Shown here: in pieces, positions 1-7,522 of the stretch | Layout of the letters: every line of letters begins with the position of its first letter | Numbering within the stretch: the first letter of the stretch is position 1 | Assembly: GCA_017507325.1 (NCBI GenBank) | Contig: JAFWBD010000030.1 | Coordinates: 1 to 64,000, forward strand | Length of the DNA stretch: 64,000 nt | From: Clostridia bacterium | Lineage (GTDB): Bacteria; Bacillota; Clostridia; Oscillospirales; SIG627 | Direction: 5' to 3' | Made by a program: the position numbers and the translations under genes | The notes under the pieces: generated by a model | Databases searched by the model: none | What the model was told of the DNA's origin: nothing | What the model saw: only the letters and a program-made list of their open reading frames with translations

Positions 1-188
1 AGGGCGCTCGGTGCCAATTCATGCAACAAATCAATTTGAGAATCGGTCATTTGAGAAATATCATACACTGCAAAAGGTCGATTGATGGAAAATGGCAAAA
101 AGAAACCTCTGTTAACGCTCGGCATAAATCGCAATTCTTTATCTATAAAATCATAAATATACTTTTCGTTTTCTTTTGATAAATCCAT
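1..188 (-). CDS. Partial hypothetical protein (N-terminus only)
   Basis: An open frame of 62 codons starts at ATG 188 and runs off the left edge. It begins MDLSKENEKYIYDFIDKELR and continues through MPSVNRGFFLPFSINRP. A good ribosome binding site (AAAGGCGGTG) lies just upstream of the start. The visible part is hydrophilic with no signal peptide or known motif, so no function is assigned. Base composition is AT-rich, like the rest of the first 4.8 kb. Confidence 0.6.
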   Translation of the reverse strand, partial: MDLSKENEKYIYDFIDKELRFMPSVNRGFFLPFSINRPFAVYDISQMTDSQIDLLHELAPSA

Positions 189-243
189 GTTTTCACCGCC
201 TTTTATTTATTATAACATAATAGCCTTAAAAAGTAAATTCACG

Positions 244-267
244 CAGTATAAATCTCCTCAAATTACA
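244..267. repeat. 24-bp exact repeat, copy 1 (spoVT leader-like)
   Basis: These 24 bp (starting CAGTATAAATCTCCTCAAAT) recur exactly at 3202-3225, where they sit 43 bp upstream of the truncated spoVT copy. Here no spoVT coding sequence follows. It is probably a remnant of a third duplicated spoVT upstream region. Confidence 0.7.
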
Positions 268-308
268 GATAATAAGAACCTCACACCACTCACGAAAACA
301 AGTTTTCG

Positions 309-424
309 GCGGCTGAGAGAACCTTGTTACTCGCTTTGCTCGTAATAAGAACCACACGGCGTTTCCAAATTTGGAAAATTTGACGGCGGAGAGAACCTTG
401 TTACTCCCTGCGGTCGTAATAATA
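309..424. repeat. Pair of imperfect direct repeats (~40 bp each)
   Basis: Units at 309-349 and 385-424 share GAGAGAACCTTGTTACTC followed by a variable stretch and CGTAATAA. They lie in a 527-bp gap (189-715) that otherwise holds a hairpin, paired palindromes and one promoter. I see no coding sequence there with a plausible start and codon pattern. Confidence 0.6.
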
Positions 425-551
425 GGGCAAACCGCTTGAAACCCACATAAACACCGGGGTTTTCGCTGATTTTTGTTAGGCTCAATTTGCACAAAATCCT
501 GTTTAAATTGGTTTTTCGATCAAAAAGCGAGGTGTAACCTACATATTATGA

Positions 552-587
552 TGCCGGATGAGCGATGATGTTCATCCGGTTTTGTTT
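552..587 (+). terminator. Hairpin, possible rho-independent terminator
   Basis: CCGGATGA and TCATCCGG pair around a 10-nt loop and are followed by TTTTGTTT. No recognised plus-strand gene lies upstream, so it may terminate a lost gene or insulate the ATPase promoter. Confidence 0.5.
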
Positions 588-611
588 CAGTGAATAAAAA
601 GATCGTCTTTA

Positions 612-655
612 AAGTATACTTGCAATGATTTTAACAAATAATTCGAAGTATACTT
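612..655. promoter_or_regulatory. Two AAGTATACTT palindromes upstream of ATPase promoter
   Basis: The 10-bp palindrome AAGTATACTT occurs at 612-621 and 646-655, 34 bp apart (about three helical turns). It lies just upstream of the -35 box at 666. The arrangement fits a dimeric regulator binding two sites, but the regulator is unknown. Confidence 0.45.
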
Positions 656-665
656 ATAATAAATG

Positions 666-694
666 TTGACAAATTTGAATATTAGGGCTATAAT
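666..694 (+). promoter_or_regulatory. Sigma-A-type promoter for the ATPase gene
   Basis: Perfect -35 TTGACA (666-671) and perfect -10 TATAAT (689-694) are separated by 17 bp. Transcription would begin near 701, right at the ribosome binding site (AAAGGAG, 702-708), so the leader is very short. Confidence 0.85.
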
Positions 695-715
695 AATTGT
701 GAAAGGAGTGGTTAA

Positions 716-2164
716 ATGGCTATTATTAGTAAAGAACAGATACTAAAAGTGCTAAGTGCATATAATCCTTGGTGGAAAACAGGAATGATAAATCCAGTTC
801 TTACAAAAACATATAAAAGATTTGCTTTTTATGAAGCCATGAAAAGATTAGAACAAACCGATATTAAGAGGACGGTTGTTTTAACCGGAACTAGGCGAGT
901 TGGTAAAACTACAATTCAATATCAGATGATAGAGGCACTGTTGAAAAAAGGAGTGAATCCACAACAGATTGTTTTCATTTCATTGGATCACCCCATGTTG
1001 AAATTGAGTGCTTTTAATGAGATATTGGAATGTTATCATGAAAATATATATCCAAATCAAGATGTTTACTATTTCTTTGATGAAATTCAATATGCTTCAG
1101 ATTGGGACAGATGGTTAAAAACAATATATGATATGCAGCCGGAAACTCATATTGTAGCAACGGGATCCGCAAGCCCTGCGCTTATTAAGGGAAGCTCGGA
1201 AAGCGGTGCCGGCAGATGGTCGGTTATTAGTGTTCCTACAATGTCGTTTTATGAGTATTGTGAACTCGTTGGCGTGACAACACCAACCTTTGAAAAAAAT
1301 CTAAAAATCAGTTCTTTTTTAAATCTAGACAGAATAGAACAAACCGAGATCATGCTGAAACTTGCAGAAGTACAAAAACATTTTGCGAGATATCTACAAA
1401 TAGGCGGTTTCCCGGAACTGGCTCTTGCTAATGATGATATTATGGCTCAGCAAACCATGAGAGAGGACGTTGTCGATAAGGTTTTAAAGAGAGATTTGCC
1501 GTCTTTATATAACATTCGTAATTCAACCGAACTTGAAAGAATTTTCCTTTATCTATGTAATGTTTCTTCGGAAATTGTATCAATAGAAGCCTTAGCGAAA
1601 GAGCTTCAAGGAGTATCACGCCCTACTGTTGAAAACTATATTAAATATCTTGAAAGTGCAAACTTAATTTATCAAAGCTGGCCTGTTGATATGGACGGTA
1701 AAAAGCCGTTAAAAGCAAGCCCCAAAATCTATATTGCGGATGCAGCAATACGAAATGCAGTGCTGATGAATCATGATGTTTTAACAGATCCCACCGAAAT
1801 GGGTAAGATCGTTGAAACGGCGGTTTATAAACATGTGGCAGCTTTCTATTATCAAAAAGCCACTTCAGTTGGCTATTATAGGGGCGGCCGCAAAGATAAA
1901 GAAATAGATATTGTAGTAGAGTATCCGCAGATTAGAAATATATTGATAGAAGTAAAGTATAGGGAAGCCGCCCCTGTTCCTAATGATAGTGCAATTTGTC
2001 AATTGGCCGGAGGAGCCTCTGCTGCAATTATTGTTACAAAAACTCCGGATGATTATGGGATTCACAATGCTCTGGACGGAACCAAACTTATTAGAATACC
2101 AGCATACGCTTTTTTATATCTGCTAGGTCACGCCGAAAAGAATGGGTATAAGGGTATAGAATAA
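716..2164 (+). CDS. AAA-family ATPase with DUF4143 C-terminal domain
   Basis: 482 aa. It contains Walker A GTRRVGKTT (residues 58-66) and a Walker B-like YYFFDEIQ near residue 120, the pattern of the AAA_14 group. The C-terminal third is DUF4143-like, with a PD-(D/E)XK-type signature (KEIDIVVEY ... LIEVKY). Proteins of this family are common, patchily distributed and AT-rich in gut Firmicutes and archaea; their substrate is not established. There is no signal peptide or membrane segment, so it is cytoplasmic. The start is fixed by AAAGGAG eight bases upstream. It is a single-gene unit with its own strong promoter and ends at a bidirectional terminator shared with the convergent XRE gene. Confidence 0.85.
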   Translation: MAIISKEQILKVLSAYNPWWKTGMINPVLTKTYKRFAFYEAMKRLEQTDIKRTVVLTGTRRVGKTTIQYQMIEALLKKGVNPQQIVFISLDHPMLKLSAFNEILECYHENIYPNQDVYYFFDEIQYASDWDRWLKTIYDMQPETHIVATGSASPALIKGSSESGAGRWSVISVPTMSFYEYCELVGVTTPTFEKNLKISSFLNLDRIEQTEIMLKLAEVQKHFARYLQIGGFPELALANDDIMAQQTMREDVVDKVLKRDLPSLYNIRNSTELERIFLYLCNVSSEIVSIEALAKELQGVSRPTVENYIKYLESANLIYQSWPVDMDGKKPLKASPKIYIADAAIRNAVLMNHDVLTDPTEMGKIVETAVYKHVAAFYYQKATSVGYYRGGRKDKEIDIVVEYPQIRNILIEVKYREAAPVPNDSAICQLAGGASAAIIVTKTPDDYGIHNALDGTKLIRIPAYAFLYLLGHAEKNGYKGIE

Positions 2165-2183
2165 AATTTAGTTATGTATTATT

Positions 2184-2213
2184 AAAAGCGGAGTGGAAAT
2201 TCACTCCGCTTTT
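2184..2213. terminator. Bidirectional rho-independent terminator
   Basis: AAAAGCGGAGTG and CACTCCGCTTTT form a near-perfect stem with a 6-nt loop and T-runs on both strands. It separates the convergent ATPase and XRE genes. Confidence 0.85.
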
Positions 2214-2216
2214 GCA

Positions 2217-3038
2217 TTACTTATTAAACCGGATAGGATAATCGCCAAAGCCCATACAACAGGAAATACCATCGGAAAGCCCGTATCTTAATATTTCGAT
2301 CGTTGCAATCAAAATGCACAGGCAAGAATGATACATACTATTAATTTCGTAGGTATAACCAAGAGATTTGTGTTTTGACTCTTTTTCGATAACGATCTTT
2401 GCTGCAATTAAGTTATCAAGAGCAATGCGAAGGTTTTCTTCACTTAATTTAAGTTTTTCTTGCATTTCTGCAAAGCTGATATCACTCATTGAAATGATAG
2501 CCATACAGACGAGCAGGTTCTCCTTTGTTGCCAATGCCGCCAATAAATCTGCACCGAGGTCGGCGGTATCAGGAGTTATACTTTCGAAAAATGCCCGAGT
2601 TAAAATAGCGCCGTAGCCTTTTCCGGAAAGTAACGATACACCATTTTCATTAGAAATATGTGCAGGCGCATCATAGATTGCAGTATCTCTGCTTTTTAGA
2701 TTTCCCCATGAAAGTCCATGATGCGCATGTCCGAAGATTTTTACCACGTCTTCGTACGCTTCTTTGCTCATTTGATTTGGAATATTTTGCACTTTCTCAA
2801 ATACTTTTTCGTACACATCATCGTATGTCATATCTTTGCCATAATACAGATAATCAATACTGACATTAAAATAATCTGCTATTAAAGGCAGGGTTAATGT
2901 ATCAGGCTGACAAGCACCGGTTTCCCATTTAGAAACCGCTTGTGCAGATATATTTAGTGCTTCTGCCAATTGTTCTTGGGTAATACCCTTATTTTTTCGC
3001 AAGGCAATTATATTTTTAGCAATGTTTATATCTTTCAT
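2217..3038 (-). CDS. XRE-family transcriptional regulator (273 aa)
   Basis: Residues 1-65 are a classic Cro/C1 helix-turn-helix (NIIALRKNKGITQEQLAEAL ... QAVSKWETG). The following SIDYLYYGKD is typical of Clostridial SinR-like regulators. The remaining 200 residues contain a predicted second winged-helix-like stretch (SDISFAEMQEKLKLSEENLR) and no recognised ligand domain. The start ATG has AGGAGG upstream. It is monocistronic, from the promoter at 3089-3117. Target genes are unknown. Length and composition resemble chromosomal XRE regulators with long effector tails rather than small phage repressors. Confidence 0.8.
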   Translation of the reverse strand: MKDINIAKNIIALRKNKGITQEQLAEALNISAQAVSKWETGACQPDTLTLPLIADYFNVSIDYLYYGKDMTYDDVYEKVFEKVQNIPNQMSKEAYEDVVKIFGHAHHGLSWGNLKSRDTAIYDAPAHISNENGVSLLSGKGYGAILTRAFFESITPDTADLGADLLAALATKENLLVCMAIISMSDISFAEMQEKLKLSEENLRIALDNLIAAKIVIEKESKHKSLGYTYEINSMYHSCLCILIATIEILRYGLSDGISCCMGFGDYPIRFNK

Positions 3039-3088
3039 TTTAGATAGTCCTCCTTGAATTTGACAGCAGGCCTTCTGTTCTTGAGCTT

Positions 3089-3117
3089 ATTATATCAAAA
3101 CGAAAGCAGTAAAACAA
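3089..3117 (-). promoter_or_regulatory. Promoter of the XRE gene
   Basis: Read on the minus strand: -35 TTGTTT (3112-3117), 17-bp spacer, -10 TATAAT (3089-3094). A 13-bp palindrome CAACCATTGGTTG (3139-3151) lies upstream and could be a regulator site. Confidence 0.65.
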
Positions 3118-3201
3118 TAACTTGTAAAGAGATGCACACAACCATTGGTTGTTTGAACATCAAAATCCCTAATTTCAATTGTTTTTCTTTTTGAGAAATT
3201 A

Positions 3202-3251
3202 CAGTATAAATCTCCTCAAATTACAAATACTAACAACACAATTTGTAATTT
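3202..3251 (+). promoter_or_regulatory. spoVT-like upstream region with 11-bp inverted repeat
   Basis: It includes the second copy of the 24-bp repeat (3202-3225) and an exact inverted repeat, AAATTACAAAT (3218-3228) with ATTTGTAATTT (3241-3251), directly before the ribosome binding site of the truncated spoVT. The equivalent region of the intact gene (about 4760-4800) is similar but less symmetric. Confidence 0.5.
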
Positions 3252-3267
3252 AAGGAGAAATGTATAT

Positions 3268-3444
3268 ATGAAAGCAACCGGAATAGTTCGTAGAATTGAC
3301 GACCTTGGGAGAGTCGTGATTCCCAAAGAAATTCGCAGGACGATGAGGATAAGAGAAGGCGACCCGTTGGATAATTCATTGACACTTGAAGAACGGTTTT
3401 GTATTGCGATACATAGTCTTTCGCAAAGAATAACAGCGCAGTAG
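3268..3444 (+). pseudogene. Truncated spoVT copy: AbrB DNA-binding part fused to unrelated tail
   Basis: A 58-codon frame starting at ATG 3268 with AAGGAG upstream. Residues 1-34 are the AbrB-type swapped-hairpin domain and match the intact spoVT at 4816, including a 42-bp identical stretch (3304-3345 against 4852-4893). After GDPL the sequence switches to an unrelated 24-residue tail (DNSLTLEERFCIAIHS...) and stops inside a terminator. The AbrB part is almost complete, so a DNA-binding peptide could still be made, but the GAF-like sensory half is lost. It is either a decayed partial duplication or a mini-regulator that could interfere with SpoVT. Confidence 0.75.
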
Positions 3445-3470
3445 AATTTCTACCGCGCTGTTATTTTCTT
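3429..3470 (+). terminator. Terminator overlapping end of truncated spoVT
   Basis: AATAACAGCGC (3429-3439) pairs with GCGCTGTTATT (3455-3465), with an inner GTAGA/TCTAC stem, then TTTCTT. The last codons of the truncated gene form the left arm. Confidence 0.85.
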
Positions 3471-3483
3471 GCTGTCTTGTTGT

Positions 3484-3987
3484 TTATTTGTTCGTGCCGT
3501 AAATATCCTTATTTAAGTGCTTTGTGCAAGGCACCCCGATTAGCAACATAATGAGAAGTAGAACCAAAAGCAAAACAACACCAGCTGCAAACTCTCCTCC
3601 TGCTATAAGTATGGGGCAAAGGAATATTAATACATACAAAGGTGCGTTTGCAAAACCGAGAGCAGTTTTTAGCTTTCTTTTTGCAGATTCAAAAATAGCG
3701 CGATCGTGTGGATTTTGTGTTGAGATTTGAGGCACGACAATAGATTTTGCTTTTGCCCATGCAACAAACGAGAAAATGAGCCCGATTCCTAAACATAAAA
3801 TTAAGCAAATGATACCAACTGAGTAAATACTTTTTACCTTGTCTTCAAACTCTTTGATTGCGATGTAATCATTGGAATATGAATTCACACTTCTTTGGGG
3901 TGCTTGATAATTTGCTGTTGCACAACCACAACCAGTGCAAATTAGAGCTTCATCCGCTATTTCTTTTCCGCATTTCGTACAAAACAT
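3484..3987 (-). CDS. Zinc-ribbon membrane protein
   Basis: 167 aa. The N-terminus MFCTKCGKEIADEALICTGC is a zinc ribbon with two CxxC pairs. After a linker come two to three hydrophobic segments: IYSVGIICLILCLGIGLIF near residue 55, then FANAPLYVLIFLCPIL and GVVLLLVLLLIMLLIGV near the C-terminus. Such zinc-ribbon/membrane proteins are frequent in Firmicutes and usually uncharacterised. It lies 28 bp downstream of the lipoprotein gene in the same direction and is probably co-transcribed with it. The start is supported by AAAGGAG. Confidence 0.75.
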   Translation of the reverse strand: MFCTKCGKEIADEALICTGCGCATANYQAPQRSVNSYSNDYIAIKEFEDKVKSIYSVGIICLILCLGIGLIFSFVAWAKAKSIVVPQISTQNPHDRAIFESAKRKLKTALGFANAPLYVLIFLCPILIAGGEFAAGVVLLLVLLLIMLLIGVPCTKHLNKDIYGTNK

Positions 3988-4015
3988 CTTAATACTCCTT
4001 TTGTGTTATTTATAG

Positions 4016-4417
4016 TTAGTTTATAGAAATATCAGTGACACAACCTTCTTGAGTAAAGATCTCTGAAACTTTACCATCGGTAGTTACCCATGCCACATAA
4101 GAGAAATCAAATGTTTTCCTGTTGGTTTCATTATAATCCGTATATCCTGTTATAGATCCGTGCAAAACCACCATCCAACTGCCTTTTTCTATTTTGGCAT
4201 AAGACGTAGAGTTGAATTTTGAACTGCCTACCACAGAGGAATAGAGTTTCAGTTCGTTAGCAATCTTTCTCCATCTGTCGTTTCTCTCAACATAGTCTTC
4301 AAGATATTCGATTGCATCATCTTCTGTTTGCAGATTGACTTTTTTCTCGCAGGCAAGCAGACTAAAGCCAATGGACAGGGTTAAAATAATAGCCAGTAGT
4401 GATTTTAAGCTTTTCAT
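4016..4417 (-). CDS. Small lipoprotein
   Basis: 133 aa with a lipoprotein signal peptide: a positively charged start, a hydrophobic stretch (LLAIILTLSIGFSLLAC) and lipobox LLAC, so it should be anchored outside the membrane. The mature part is hydrophilic and unrecognised. It is first gene of a two-gene unit with the zinc-ribbon protein and is divergent from a small XRE regulator. Its promoter (-35 4483-4488, -10 4460-4465) is embedded in two palindromes, which suggests control by that regulator. Function unknown. Confidence 0.75.
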   Translation of the reverse strand: MKSLKSLLAIILTLSIGFSLLACEKKVNLQTEDDAIEYLEDYVERNDRWRKIANELKLYSSVVGSSKFNSTSYAKIEKGSWMVVLHGSITGYTDYNETNRKTFDFSYVAWVTTDGKVSEIFTQEGCVTDISIN

Positions 4418-4437
4418 TATAATAATCTCCTCACTTA

Positions 4438-4488
4438 TGTAACATAATGTTACATTTTTATTGTAACATTTTGTTACAATAATGTCAA
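4438..4488 (-). promoter_or_regulatory. Divergent promoter region with two operator palindromes
   Basis: TGTAACATAATGTTACA (4438-4454) and TTGTAACATTTTGTTACAA (4461-4479) share the half-site TGTAACA. The minus-strand promoter for the lipoprotein (TTGACA, 17 bp, TACAAT) has one palindrome between its boxes and the other just after the start point, the expected layout for repression. A plus-strand TACAAT at 4475-4480 could serve the XRE gene. Confidence 0.75.
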
Positions 4489-4499
4489 GGGGTGATTGG

Positions 4500-4703
4500 A
4501 TGATTGGGCTAAAAAATATTCGAAAGAAAAGAAATTTAAATCAGCAAAAGGTTGCTATGGACTTGAATATATCTCGAGAAGCGCTTTCCTACTATGAAAA
4601 CGGAAAAAGAGAACCTTCTCTTGAACTTTTAATTCAAATGTCGAAATACTTTAATGTTTCAATCAATTATTTAATAACCGGTGAAGAATTTCAAAAAAGA
4701 TAA
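4500..4703 (+). CDS. Small XRE-family repressor
   Basis: 67 aa, essentially only a Cro/C1 helix-turn-helix (LKNIRKKRNLNQQKVAMDL ... ALSYYENGKREPSLELL). The ATG at 4500 is preferred to the in-frame ATG at 4482 because AAGGGGTGA lies 5-12 bases upstream of it. It is divergent from the lipoprotein/zinc-ribbon pair and next to paired TGTAACA palindromes, so autoregulation and control of the neighbouring operon are likely (inference). It has no sensory domain, so any signal must act through another protein or by titration. Confidence 0.8.
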   Translation: MIGLKNIRKKRNLNQQKVAMDLNISREALSYYENGKREPSLELLIQMSKYFNVSINYLITGEEFQKR

Positions 4704-4745
4704 AACCTACCGATTCGATGAATCAAAGGTAGGTTTCTTTTTGTT
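4703..4745 (+). terminator. Rho-independent terminator of the small XRE gene
   Basis: AAACCTACC pairs with GGTAGGTTT, with an inner GATTC/GAATC stem, followed by CTTTTTG. Confidence 0.85.
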
Positions 4746-4815
4746 TTATGTGGTATATTCTCCTGCCTTTTACAAATAATAGTATCACGATTTGAATTAA
4801 AAGGAGAATTTATAT

Positions 4816-5349
4816 ATGAAAGCAACAGGTATAGTTAGGCGTATAGACGATCTTGGGAGAGTCGTGATTCCCAAAGAAATTCGCAGGACGATGCGGATTC
4901 GTGAGGGAGACCCGCTGGAGATTTACACCGATCGGGACGGCGAGGTAATTTTCAAAAAGTATTCGCCGGTGGGCGAAATGCTGTCGGAGGCTCAGGGGTA
5001 CTGCGACACTTTATACAAAAGCTGTGGGATCGTGGTGGCGGTGGTGGATCGGGATGCGGTCATCGCCTGCGCGGGGGTTCCCAAAAAATCGGTGATCGAT
5101 CAGAAGCTGTCCCAGGAGACCGAAAAAATTTTAAATTCCCGACAGCTCTTCTCCTATACCATGGGAGCGGTGCAGATCCCTATGGGGCCCGAGGGGTGGT
5201 TTGTATCCTCTCTGATGCCCATTATTTCCGAAGGAGACGTCATTGGCGGAGTGGCCTGTCTGAAGCAGGATTTAAGAGAGGTGGGCGACACCGAAAAAGC
5301 GCTGATTCAAACAGCGGGAATCTTCTTGGGCCGCCAGCTGGAGGAATGA
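4816..5349 (+). CDS. spoVT: Stage V sporulation protein T (transcriptional regulator)
   Basis: 177 aa, the usual SpoVT length. Residues 1-50 form the AbrB-type DNA-binding domain (MKATGIVRRIDDLGRVVIPK). The rest is a GAF-like regulatory domain (GIVVAVVDRDAVIACAG ... IPMGPEGWFVSSLMPI). SpoVT modulates late forespore genes in Bacillus and Clostridium, so its presence suggests sporulation ability. AAAAGGAG gives a clear start. The first 40 codons are AT-rich and near-identical to the truncated copy at 3268. The rest has the GC content of the backbone, marking the border between accessory and core DNA. It is monocistronic, ending at a strong terminator. Confidence 0.93.
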   Translation: MKATGIVRRIDDLGRVVIPKEIRRTMRIREGDPLEIYTDRDGEVIFKKYSPVGEMLSEAQGYCDTLYKSCGIVVAVVDRDAVIACAGVPKKSVIDQKLSQETEKILNSRQLFSYTMGAVQIPMGPEGWFVSSLMPIISEGDVIGGVACLKQDLREVGDTEKALIQTAGIFLGRQLEE

Positions 5350-5370
5350 GGGATCGATGCTTTTTTGCGC

Positions 5371-5405
5371 AAAAAGCCGATTGGTTTGAAACCGATCGGC
5401 TTTTG
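5371..5405 (+). terminator. spoVT terminator
   Basis: AAAAGCCGATTGGTTT pairs with AAACCGATCGGCTTTT. The stem is strong and symmetrical, so it may also serve the convergent gene ending at 5420. Confidence 0.85.
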
Positions 5406-5419
5406 AGATTCACGCACTT

Positions 5420-6169
5420 TTATTTTTTGGAATTCTTCTCGCAAAGAGCAAAGAAATTTTCAAAGAATTTCATTTCCTCCTCGTACCCCATACGATTGGC
5501 AAGTTCCGGGTGCCACTGAGTGGCGAAGATCTTTTTCTCCTTGCATTCGATGGCCTCGATGATCCCGTCATCGGTGGTAGCAACGGTGCGAAAGCCCTCT
5601 GCAAGGCGGTCAATGGCCCAGCCGTGATAGGAATTGCTCTCCACCCGACGGGAGCCGAACACATCATACACAAAGGAATCCTCTTCCACGTTGATGGGAT
5701 GGGTGCTGTAGCTGACAGGATTTCCAAAGCGATCTTGCCGCTCACTTTTTGTTGAATGTGCCTCCGCAGCTTGATCTCGAAGCTCTTTTACCCTTCCAAG
5801 GCTCCCTCCGTAAAACACATTGATGGCCTGCAAACCGCCGCAAATTCCGAAGATGGGCTTCTGCATCCGATCAAAGGCGGCAATCACCTTGGCATCCAGG
5901 GCGTATTCATCCTCCACGTTCGGCGGATCAAAGGGCGCGCCTCCGTAATAGGTAGGGTCGATATTGATGGGACTTCCGGGAACGATCAAACCATCCAAGG
6001 GCTCGCAAGCCTTTTCCAGATCGTATTCCGAGGCGATCACCGTCATCCCCACCCCGTAGCGACGGGCGATCTCCACCAAATTTCCGTGGGCAAAATAGCG
6101 ATTTCCGTTCCAGATCCCTTCAAAGGTGCCGGCACCGAATCGAATCAACGTTGCAAGATTCATTTCCAT
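5420..6169 (-). CDS. Class I glutamine amidotransferase-like hydrolase (peptidase C26 type)
   Basis: 249 aa. The nucleophile Cys110 lies in PIFGICGGLQ and the His/Glu pair in TQWHPE, the triad of the gamma-glutamyl-GABA hydrolase (PuuD) / peptidase C26 family. GLIVPGSPINIDP matches the early substrate-loop motif of that family. Such enzymes cleave gamma-glutamyl bonds in small molecules in the cytoplasm. The exact substrate cannot be read from sequence and there is no polyamine operon nearby. Monocistronic, with a promoter at 6191-6218 and AAGGAG before the start. Confidence 0.85.
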   Translation of the reverse strand: MEMNLATLIRFGAGTFEGIWNGNRYFAHGNLVEIARRYGVGMTVIASEYDLEKACEPLDGLIVPGSPINIDPTYYGGAPFDPPNVEDEYALDAKVIAAFDRMQKPIFGICGGLQAINVFYGGSLGRVKELRDQAAEAHSTKSERQDRFGNPVSYSTHPINVEEDSFVYDVFGSRRVESNSYHGWAIDRLAEGFRTVATTDDGIIEAIECKEKKIFATQWHPELANRMGYEEEMKFFENFFALCEKNSKK

Positions 6170-6190
6170 TTTCTCCTTCCGTTTTTCTTC

Positions 6191-6218
6191 AGTATACCGA
6201 TTTTTATAAAAAAAGCAA
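6191..6218 (-). promoter_or_regulatory. Promoter of the C26 hydrolase gene
   Basis: Minus-strand -35 TTGCTT (6213-6218), 16-bp spacer, -10 TATACT (6191-6196). Confidence 0.6.
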
Positions 6219-6256
6219 GTGCTTTCGAAAAGTTTGACGGGAATTTCAATCTTCTA

Positions 6257-6285
6257 TTGAAATAGCAAATCTTCTGTGTTACAAT
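6257..6285 (+). promoter_or_regulatory. Promoter of the acyltransferase-like gene
   Basis: -35 TTGAAA (6257-6262), 17-bp spacer, -10 TACAAT (6280-6285), 31 bp before the start codon. Confidence 0.65.
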
Positions 6286-6316
6286 GAGATATCAAAAATA
6301 CGGAAGGTGAAATCAA

Positions 6317-7504
6317 ATGACACTGAACGAATTGGCAAAAGAGATCGGCATTGAAAAATACGATGCGCTCCCTTCGGGAATGTTCCGTTACTATCCCATT
6401 CCCGAGGAACACAAATCAGAGCTTTGTTCTATGGAAATGATCGAGCGTCTCCAGAAGAATTTTGATTTGTTTGGCAAATACTACGATACGGTTCGGGAGT
6501 GCTGGCTTGCTACCGAGGCCAATGAAAACGTGAAGACTTATTTGGACGTGGCGGGATTGTTCACCAAATACGGCAGCTATCCCGAAATTTCCCGCATCAA
6601 ATCTCTTCATCCCGACGGAACGCCCTTGACCAATATGTTCCACCTTTTCATTCATCTTCCCGCTGTGGAAGCCGCTTATGAGCTCTACGTGAAGCGCGGC
6701 TTTCCCGAGGAGGAGGCAAGGAATTATTTCCATTGCTACCAAGGCAACATTGCGGCCACAGAGCGGAGCTGCGGATATCCTGCCATTTCCAGAGGCTATT
6801 TCTCCTGGCTTTGCCATTACATCAAGACCCTGCTGTTTGCCACGGGCGGCTTCAATTTTGACCTGCATCCCTATCGCCACGCCACCATTTTGAAGAATAA
6901 GAAGAGCGGCGTGATTCAGCCCGTTTGCGCAAATCTTCCCATTCATCGAAGCGGCCTCGTTCTGGGCTCTGCCGGTATGGAAGATGAAGAGGGCTCTTTC
7001 GTAGGCGAATTTGAAGAAACCGACGATGCTTACATCGCCTATCCCGCAGAAAATCTGCGTTATCAGAATAAAAAGGTCGTGTATCCCAAGGAGGAATGGG
7101 AGATTCTGATGAAGGCCGGAGATGACAGCATCGGCGTTCATATCCCCCGCGGTGCCGACATTACCCCCGAAGCCTTCCGCGCCGCCTTGGCAAGTGCAAA
7201 AGAGATCGTAAAAACTCGCTATCCCGATTGGTCTCCCAAAATGTTCACCTGCGGCTCCTGGCTGCTCTCGGGCGAATTGAACGAGCTGATCAAGCCCGAA
7301 TCCAAAATTCTCAGCTTTGCGGGATGCTTCACCCGTTTCCCCATCAAGGATGCGGGCAAAAGTGCCTTGAGCTTCATTTTCCCCGGCCAATCCAAGCTTC
7401 CCATTGAAGAGCTCCCCGATGACACCAGCCTGATGCGTGCCATCAAGAAGCACTATCTGGACGGAAAATTCGTTTATATGTACGGCGGTGTCATTGAGCT
7501 GTAA
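6317..7504 (+). CDS. Acyltransferase-like protein (NAT_N/GNAT_C type, tentative)
   Basis: 395 aa, soluble, no signal peptide. The overall plan (an alpha-helical N-terminal half, then a C-terminal half containing GVHIPRGADITPEAFRAAL and a late SWLLSGELNELI ... ILSFAGCF stretch) resembles Firmicutes proteins annotated as acyltransferase-domain proteins with a GNAT-like C-terminal domain. I rely on general similarity and not on a catalytic residue, so the reaction is unknown. It has its own promoter, GAAGGTG before the ATG, and a terminator directly downstream, so it is monocistronic. Confidence 0.55.
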   Translation: MTLNELAKEIGIEKYDALPSGMFRYYPIPEEHKSELCSMEMIERLQKNFDLFGKYYDTVRECWLATEANENVKTYLDVAGLFTKYGSYPEISRIKSLHPDGTPLTNMFHLFIHLPAVEAAYELYVKRGFPEEEARNYFHCYQGNIAATERSCGYPAISRGYFSWLCHYIKTLLFATGGFNFDLHPYRHATILKNKKSGVIQPVCANLPIHRSGLVLGSAGMEDEEGSFVGEFEETDDAYIAYPAENLRYQNKKVVYPKEEWEILMKAGDDSIGVHIPRGADITPEAFRAALASAKEIVKTRYPDWSPKMFTCGSWLLSGELNELIKPESKILSFAGCFTRFPIKDAGKSALSFIFPGQSKLPIEELPDDTSLMRAIKKHYLDGKFVYMYGGVIEL

Positions 7505-7522
7505 TCCCGCCTTTCTCAATTC

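Noticed and set aside
309-424. CRISPR or attachment site from the two ~40-bp repeats
   Set aside because: Only two diverged units and no integrase or cas gene nearby.
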